Assembly: GCA_963829845.1 (NCBI GenBank)
Contig: CAWHKD010000004.1
Coordinates: forward strand, 1 to 48,014
DNA length: 48,014 nucleotides
Source: Gaiellasilicea sp963829845
GTDB taxonomy: Bacteria; Actinomycetota; Thermoleophilia; Gaiellales; Gaiellaceae
Direction of reading: 5' to 3'
A program made the translations under genes and the position numbers. The notes under the pieces were generated by a model. That model was not told the DNA's origin. It searched no databases and saw only the letters and a program-made list of their open reading frames with translations. Shown piece after piece: positions 42,606-48,014 of the stretch (positions within the stretch are counted from its first letter, which is position 1; every line of letters starts with the position of its first letter).

Positions 42606-43427
42606 ATGAACAGCGGCACGATTGCAGCGAAGGGCAGACGAGCCGGTCAAAGCCCGTGGGTGGAGCGCCTGGGCCGGGCCGGTCTCGTCGCCAAGGGCGT
42701 GCTCTACGCCGTCATTGCCATCCTCGCGGTCAAGGTCGCGCTCGGCGGCCGTGAGAAGAGCCCCGACAAGCAGGGAGCCCTGGACACGATCGCGCAGCAG
42801 GCCTTCGGTCGTGGGCTCTTGATTCTGCTCGCGGTCGGGCTCGCCGGCTATGCGGTCTGGCGGCTCGCCCAGGGTCTCCTCGACCGTGACGGCGAGGGCG
42901 AGGATCCGAAGGGCCTGGCGAAGCGAGCCGGTGCGGTCGCGCGGGCGGCGTGGTACGGCCTGCTCGCCGTGCTCGTCGTCGAGCGGGTGATCGACGGGAG
43001 CAGCAGCGGCGGCTCGAACGAGCAGCAGACGACCGCCGGCGTCTTCGACCTCCCGCTGGGCCGCTACATCGTCTACGCCGCCGGCTTCGCGTTCCTCGGC
43101 GCCGCGGGCTTCAACGGCTACCGGGCCGTCACGTGCAAGTTCAGAAAGAAGCTGAAGAGCCATGAGATGAACGACGCGGAGGAGACGGCCGCGACCGGCG
43201 TCGGCATCGTCGGCCACCTGGCACGGATGGCCGTCTTCGCGCTGATCGGGCTGTTCCTGCTGAGGGCGGCGTGGGAGTTCGATCCGAAGGAGGCGCGCGG
43301 GCTCGACGGAGCACTGCTCGAGCTCTCGCAGCAGGCCTACGGCGGGCTGCTGCTCGGCGCGGTCGCGGTCGGGCTGATGGGCTACGCGCTCTACTGCTTC
43401 GTGGAGGCGCGCTACCGGAGGATCTAG
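42606..43427 (+). CDS. DUF1206 membrane protein
   Basis: 273 residues arranged as three repeats of about 90 residues, each with two transmembrane helices: GLVAKGVLYAVIAILAVKVA and LLILLAVGLAGYAVWRLAQG in the first, WYGLLAVLVVERVIDG and YIVYAAGFAFLGAAGFNGYR in the second, and HLARMAVFALIGLFLLRAAW and LLLGAVAVGLMGYALYCFVE in the third. This three-fold pattern is the DUF1206 signature. The function of the family is unknown; it is an inner-membrane protein. The gene stands alone, with its stop 12 bases before the next start. Confidence 0.93.
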   Translation: MNSGTIAAKGRRAGQSPWVERLGRAGLVAKGVLYAVIAILAVKVALGGREKSPDKQGALDTIAQQAFGRGLLILLAVGLAGYAVWRLAQGLLDRDGEGEDPKGLAKRAGAVARAAWYGLLAVLVVERVIDGSSSGGSNEQQTTAGVFDLPLGRYIVYAAGFAFLGAAGFNGYRAVTCKFRKKLKSHEMNDAEETAATGVGIVGHLARMAVFALIGLFLLRAAWEFDPKEARGLDGALLELSQQAYGGLLLGAVAVGLMGYALYCFVEARYRRI

Positions 43428-43436
43428 CGCGCTAGA

Positions 43437-44195
43437 TTGGCCGGATGGGCGACGATCGCCGATGGCCGCACGATCCCCTTCGACTGGTACTCCGATCCGG
43501 CCGTGCTGCGGCTTGAGCGGGAGCGGATCTTCCGGCGCACGTGGCAGTACGCGGGTCGAATCGACCAGGTCGCCGAGCCGGGCGCGTTCTTCACCTGCGA
43601 GCTCGGCGGGTCCCGATCGTCGTCGTGCGGGACGATGGGGGGCGGCCTGCGCGTGTTCCTGAACGTCTGCCGGCACCGCGGCTCGCTCGTCTGCGAGGGC
43701 GAGGGGACGCGGGCGTCGCTGCAGTGCGCGGAGACGCTCGGCGAGCTGCCCGCTCTGGTCGACGCGTCCGGCGTCGACCTCGGCTCGCTGCGCTTCCTCA
43801 AGCGCGCGAGCGGCGACGAGTACGCGGCCAACTGGAAGGTATTCAGCGAGAACTTCCTCGAGTACTACCACTGCCAGGTCGCGCACCCCGGCTTCTCGAA
43901 GGTGGTCGACGTCGCGGTCGACGCGTACGTGCTCGAGGAGAGCCGCACGTTCTCGTGCCGACGAGGCCCGAGACGACCGCGCGTTTCCTCGATTACTTCG
44001 TCGGCCCCGACTTCGAGCAGGAATGGCTCGACGAGATGCTCGAGTTCGACCACCGTCGGCGCCGAGGACCGGGTGCTCGTAGAGCGCGTCCGGAGAGGCG
44101 TGCGCGGCGGCGGGGTCGAGCACGGCAGGCTGATGGGCGACTCGGAGCGGTTGATCGCGCACTTCCAGGCCCTCCTGCTCGACGCGCTCGCTTGA
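43437..44195 (+). pseudogene. Rieske non-heme iron oxygenase alpha subunit, internally deleted and frameshifted
   Basis: From a TTG at 43437 the main frame gives IPFDWYSDPAVLRLERERIF, RRTWQYAGRIDQVAEPGAFF and LRVFLNVCRHRGSLVCEGEG, the first half of a Rieske [2Fe-2S] site (C-R-H). The second half (C-x-x-H) is missing: LQC is joined straight to AETLGELPALV, a loss of roughly 60 residues. A short stretch around 43610-43650 changes frame and back at G runs. The iron-site helix remains (ENFLEYYHCQVAHPGFSKVV). A further gap after LEESRTFS removes part of the catalytic domain, and FLDYFVGPDFEQEWLDEM is in another frame before the end returns in frame (LVERVRRGVRGGG). It cannot make a working enzyme as it stands. 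Missing blocks suggest either true decay or faulty assembly. Confidence 0.75.
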
Positions 44196-46240
44196 CGAAG
44201 TCGCGGCTGTCCAGCCTGCCGGCCGGCCGACACGCGAAATGGGTCGTGCTCGCGGTCTGGCTCGTCGCGGCCGCCGCCCTCGGCCCGTTGCAGCCGCGGC
44301 TGCAGACGTCGACGGTCAACGATCCTGCGTCGTTCCTCCCCGCGAGCGCGGAGTCACGTGAGGTGCTCGACGTCGTGGACGAGCGCTTCGCGGCCGGGCG
44401 GGTAACCCCGGCCCTCCTCGTCTGGAGGCGCGAGGACGGGCTGACCCCCGCGGACCGGAGCCGGATCGCAGCAGAGCTCGACGCGATCCAGGCTGCAGAA
44501 CTGCCCGACACGCTGCCGCCTGGCGCGCTCGAGCTCGCACCCGACGGGCGGGCGGCATTCGCGGCGGTGCCGATCGCGGCCGACGACATCGACTCGATCG
44601 AGCCCGTGGTCGAACGGCTGCGCGAGCTGACCGGCTCGGGGAACGGTCTCGAGAGCTGGGTCGCCGGCCCCGCCGGGATCACCGTCGACGCGGTGTCCGT
44701 CTTCTCGCAGATCGACGTGACGCTGCTCCTGGCGACGAGCGCGCTGATCCTCGTCCTGCTGCTGCTCCTTTACCGGTCGCCGGTGATCGCGCTCGTGCCG
44801 CTGGTCGTCGTCTCGTTCGCCTACGTCGTCGCGGCCGCGTTCGTCTACGCGCTGATCGAGGCCGGTGCGATCACGGTGAACGGCCAGGTGACGGGGATCC
44901 TGATCATCCTCATGTTCGGAGCCGGCACCGACTACTGCCTGCTCCTCGTCGCGAGGACGCGTGAGGAACTGCGCCGCACCGAGGACAGCCACGAGGCGCT
45001 CGCGGAGGCGCTGCGCCACACCTCGCCGGCGATCCTCTCCAGCGGCGGAACGGTAGTCGCCGCGATGCTGGTGCTGCTCGTCGCCGACCTTGAATCGACG
45101 CAGGCCCTCGGGCCGGTGCTCGCACTCGGCGTCGCGGTCACCGTGCTCGCGGGCCTGACGCTGCTCCCCGCCCTGCTCGCGATTCTCGGCCGCCGCTCGT
45201 TCTGGCCGGCCGTGCCTCGGCCGGGGACGGCGGGCGACGGCGGGAGCCAGCTGTGGCGCCGCGTCGGCGCGATGGTCGCACGCCGGCCCCGGGTCGTTGC
45301 CGCGGCGACCACCGGCGCACTGGCGGTGGCGGCCCTCGGCAACGTGGTCGTCGATCTGCCGGGCCTGTCGCTGGGGGGCGGTCTCCGGGGCGAGGTCGAG
45401 GCGATCGACGGCCAGGCCGCACTCGCGGCCTCCTTTCCGGCCGGCGAGGGCGCGACCACCGACGTCCTCGTCGCGACGCCGCGGGTCGGAGCCGCGACGG
45501 CGGCGCTCGGCGAGATCCCGCTCGTGGCAGCAGTCCGGCCCGGCGGCGCGAGCGACGACGGCGGGCTCACGCGGCTCACCGTCTCACTGCGCGGGGATCC
45601 GTACGTGGACGAGTCCGTCGACGCCGTCCCGCGCCTCCGCGAAGCCGCGCGGAGCGCCGATTCCGCCGCACTCGTCGGCGGCCCGACCGCGGAGGAGGCC
45701 GACATGCGCGGCGGGGCGCGGCGCGACGCCGCCCTGATCGTGCCGCTGACGCTGCTGGCGATCCTCGCGATCCTAATCGCGTTACTGCGCGCCCTCGCGG
45801 CGCCGCCGTACCTGGTCGCGACTGTCGTGCTCTCGTTCGCGGCGATGCTCGGCCTGGCCTTGCTCGCGTTTCAGTTCGTGTTCGACGCGCCGGGAAGCGA
45901 TCCCGGCCTGCCCATGCTGTCTTCCTCTTCACGGTCGCTCTCGGCGTCGACTACAACATCTTCCTGATGGCCGCGTGCGCGAGGAAGCGCGCAGAGTCGG
46001 CTCCCGGCCGGGCGTCGTCGCGGGCCTGGAGCAGACGGGCGCGGTGATCACGAGCGCCGGACTGATCCTCGCCGGGACCTTCCTCGTCCTCACACTTCTC
46101 CCGCTCGAGCAGCTGTTCCAGCTCGGCTTCGCGGTCGCCCTCGGCGTCCTCATCGACACGTTCGTCGTGCGCAGCCTGCTCGTGCCCGCGATTGCCCTCA
46201 TATCGGCGACCGCCCCTGGCGGCCGTGGCACTTGCGGTGA
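44192..46240 (+). pseudogene. MmpL-family RND transporter, three frameshifts near its 3' end
   Basis: A TTG start at 44192 overlaps the preceding stop. The first 590 codons are continuous: LSSLPAGRHAKWVVLAVWLV at the first helix, ILMFGAGTDYCLLLVARTRE with the proton-relay Asp-Tyr in repeat one, and LTLLAILAILIALLRALAAP in repeat two. Around 45918 the frame shifts to FLFTVALGVDYNIFLMA, the second Asp-Tyr motif; near 45971, where one C is lacking, it shifts to REEARRVGSRPGVVAGLEQT; and near 46205 it shifts to GDRPWRPWHLR, a typical MmpL end, with a stop at 46240. Each piece is well conserved, so sequence errors are likely. It would export a lipid or other hydrophobic compound by proton antiport; substrate unknown. 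Confidence 0.8.
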
Positions 46241-46281
46241 ACGCCCACCACCCCTGGAGATTCTGCTAAACAGCCCCCGGT

Positions 46282-46898
46282 GCGCCGAGCCTCGTCCCTC
46301 GCCCGACCGAGTTCTACGACCTCTTCGCCCGCGCCGGCGAGAACGCGCTCGAAGCCGCGCGGCACGCGGAGATCCGCTTCCGCGAGTACCCGAACTCCTC
46401 CGTCACGCAGGCGGACGTGAAGACGATCGAGACCGAGGGCGACCAGATCACGCGCGACCTGATCCAGCTGCTGAACACGCAGTACGTGACCCCCTTCGAC
46501 CGTGAGGACATCTACGAGCTGCGACCAAGCTCGACGACGTCGTCGACTTCATCGAGGAGGTCAGCGATCTGCTCGGGCTGTACGGGATCGAGTCGACGAC
46601 GAAGCACGCGATCGAGCAGTGCAGCATCCTCGTCGGCGCGGTCGAGCAACTCTCGATCGCGCTGACTCGGCTGAAGGGCCTGCGCGGAATCCAGGAGCCG
46701 CTGATCGAGCTGAAGCGGCTCGAGGACGAGGGCGACCGTGTCGTCCACGACGCGATCGCAGCGCTCTTCCGCGACGACCGGATCGACCCGCTGATCGTGA
46801 TCCGCTGGAAGGACGTCTACGAGGGGCTCGAGCGCGCGATCGACGCCTGCGAGACGGCGGCGAACGTGGTCGCGAACATCGCCGTCAAGAACGCGTAG
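46282..46898 (+). pseudogene. DUF47 / PhoU-like phosphate-transport regulator, frameshift near 46520
   Basis: The frame shows PRPTEFYDLFARAGENALEA, IRFREYPNSSVTQADVKTIE and TEGDQITRDLIQLLNTQYVT, then PFDREDIYEL. One missing G near 46520 shifts it, after which TKLDDVVDFIEEVSDLLGLY and LEDEGDRVVHDAIAALFRDD complete the protein to TAG 46896-46898. The all-helical DUF47 fold carries repeated E-x-x-x-D motifs that bind metal. DUF47 genes almost always precede a PiT-type phosphate transporter and modulate it, exactly as here. The true start is unclear: the frame begins after a TAA at 46267 with no good start codon, so 46282 is approximate. The lesion may be an assembly error. Confidence 0.8.
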
Positions 46899-47987
46899 GT
46901 GGAGGACCTGGCGCTCGTCGCGGTCGTCGTCGTCGCGCTCTTCTTCGACTTCACGAACGGCTTCCACGACACGGCGAACTCGATCGCGACGAGCGTCTCC
47001 ACGCGCGCGCTCTCGCCGCGCGCAGCCGTGCTGAGCGCCGCAGTGCTGAACGTGCTCGGCGTGTTCGTCTCGCTCGCGGTGGCGGCGACGATCGCCTCGG
47101 GGATCGTCGATGCGGACGCGATCACGCTGGACGTCGTCCTCGCGGGGCTCGTCGGGGCGATCACCTGGAACCTGGTCACGTGGTACCTCGGCCTGCCGTC
47201 GAGTTCCAGCCACGCGCTGATCGGCGGCGTGCTCGGCTCGAGCATCGCCGCAGCCGGCTGGGGCGTTGTCAACTGGGAGGGGCTGAAGAACAAGGTGCTG
47301 ATCCCCTCTCTGATCGCGCCGTTCGCGGGGATCGTCATCGCCGCCGCGCTGATGATCGGGATCACGTGGCTGATCCGGCGGCGCTCGCCGGGACTGGTCA
47401 ACCGCGTCTTCCGGCGGCTCCAGCTGGTCTCGGGCGGTTTCGTCGCGTTCACGCACGGCACGAACGACGCGCAGAAGACGATGGGGATCATCGCGCTCGC
47501 GCTGATCACCAGCGGGCACCTCGCGCCGGGCTCGGACCCGCCGACCTGGGTGATCGTCAGCGCCGCGATCGCGATGGGCGCGGGAACCTACGCGGGCGGC
47601 TGGCGGATCATCAAGACGCTCGGCACCAGGATCGCGAAGCTCGACCCCCCGCAGGGCTTCGCCGCACAGACCGCGTGTGCGTCGATCCTCTGGACGACGG
47701 CGCACTTCGGCTTCCCCGTTTCGACGACGCAGACGATCACGGGCAGCGTCATGGGCGCCGGCGCCTCGAGGCGGCTCTCGGCGGTGCGCTGGGGCGTCGC
47801 CGGCAACATCGTCGTCGCCTGGGTGATGACGATCCCGTGCGCCGGCGCGGTCGGAGCGATGATGGAGCTCGTGACGAGGCCGCCGGCAGGCGACGCGATC
47901 GTGTTCGTGCTGGCCGCCGCGATCGCCTGGACGGCGTTCGCGGCGCGGCGCTGGCAGGCGCGGCGGCTCGTGGCCGCACCCGCCTAG
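46899..47987 (+). CDS. pit: Inorganic phosphate transporter, PiT family
   Basis: 362 residues from GTG 46899, directly after the DUF47 stop. Both PiT signature repeats are present: FFDFTNGFHDTANSIATSVS near the N-terminus and GGFVAFTHGTNDAQKTMGII in the second half, with about ten membrane helices. It takes up metal-phosphate using the proton gradient, with low affinity and high velocity. A cytoplasmic loop lies between the repeats (IRRRSPGLVNRVFRRLQLVS). The partner DUF47 gene upstream supports this role. No Pho box is recognised upstream. It is complete, ending 27 bases before the window edge. Confidence 0.95.
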   Translation: MEDLALVAVVVVALFFDFTNGFHDTANSIATSVSTRALSPRAAVLSAAVLNVLGVFVSLAVAATIASGIVDADAITLDVVLAGLVGAITWNLVTWYLGLPSSSSHALIGGVLGSSIAAAGWGVVNWEGLKNKVLIPSLIAPFAGIVIAAALMIGITWLIRRRSPGLVNRVFRRLQLVSGGFVAFTHGTNDAQKTMGIIALALITSGHLAPGSDPPTWVIVSAAIAMGAGTYAGGWRIIKTLGTRIAKLDPPQGFAAQTACASILWTTAHFGFPVSTTQTITGSVMGAGASRRLSAVRWGVAGNIVVAWVMTIPCAGAVGAMMELVTRPPAGDAIVFVLAAAIAWTAFAARRWQARRLVAAPA

Positions 47988-48014
47988 CGGCTCAAGAACA
48001 GCCTGCGCTCGCAG

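Noticed and set aside
42540..44162. Long minus-strand frame antisense to DUF1206 and Rieske genes
   Set aside because: No domain or start signal, low-complexity charged residues; DUF1206 on the plus strand is unambiguous.
46512..47705. 397-codon minus-strand frame
   Set aside because: Very rich in Asp/Arg/Val, antisense to the phosphate transporter, whose signatures are clear.
1..48014. CRISPR arrays, tRNA or rRNA genes, insertion sequences
   Set aside because: No repeat-spacer pattern, RNA gene consensus or transposase motif was seen on either strand.

Overview
The window is uniformly GC-rich and densely packed. Neighbouring genes often share bases at stop/start junctions (GTGA, TGATG, TTGA), and GTG starts are common. 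With the many ArsR/HxlR/TetR regulators and an Rv0081-Rv0087-like hydrogenase locus, this suggests an actinobacterium, most plausibly class Thermoleophilia. That placement is an inference from style and gene content. I saw no rRNA, tRNA, CRISPR array, intact transposase or phage module.

Layout. 1-3.7 kb: a partial SRPBCC gene, divergent from a lipid-modification operon (FAD protein, DUF1365, cyclopropane fatty acid synthase). It is followed by a short membrane ORF resembling the start of an acyl-CoA desaturase. 3.9-7.8 kb: an ArsR operon with a clear palindromic operator, a DUF2892 protein, an MmpL/RND transporter and a sulfide:quinone-reductase-like flavoprotein, read as a reactive-sulfur response unit. 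7.8-8.9 kb: a damaged 3-hydroxyacyl-CoA dehydrogenase gene next to a lower-GC non-coding stretch. 8.9-16.0 kb: an ArsR gene leading a six-gene hydrogenase-4-like membrane complex (HyfB, C, E, F, G, I types), every junction overlapping. 16.2-20.7 kb: small stress/accessory genes (cupin, DUF899, ArsR, dienelactone hydrolase-like, DHFR-like, HxlR). 20.7-22.2 kb: a flavin oxidase preceded by a 21-bp-periodic triple operator. 22.2-30.6 kb: CHRD protein, cupin, PIN, two GNATs, a Nudix regulator-like protein, two related quinone oxidoreductases around a TetR gene, an aldo/keto reductase fused to a P-loop kinase, and a Cys-pair protein. 30.6-34.5 kb: a SNF2 helicase and SWIM zinc-finger pair separated by four consecutive hairpins. 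34.5-42.6 kb: DUF2237, a zinc-ribbon SDR, a methyltransferase, a TIM-barrel-like protein, 3-methyladenine glycosylase and secreted proteins of unknown role. 42.6-48 kb: a DUF1206 membrane protein, a damaged Rieske oxygenase gene, a second MmpL, and a DUF47/PiT phosphate-transport pair.

A recurring oddity is that at least eight genes carry one or more single-base frameshifts, many at runs of C or G, while both halves of the protein stay well conserved. This looks more like indel error in the assembly than biological decay. The Rieske and hydroxyacyl-CoA dehydrogenase genes also carry internal or terminal deletions and may be true pseudogenes.

The most interesting candidates are the hydrogenase-4-like complex whose large subunit ends at the mature C-terminus and has atypical nickel-ligand motifs, the AKR-kinase-HAD-like fusion with its Cys-pair partner, the ArsR/DUF2892/MmpL/SQR-like operon, and the palindromic array between the helicase and SWIM genes.
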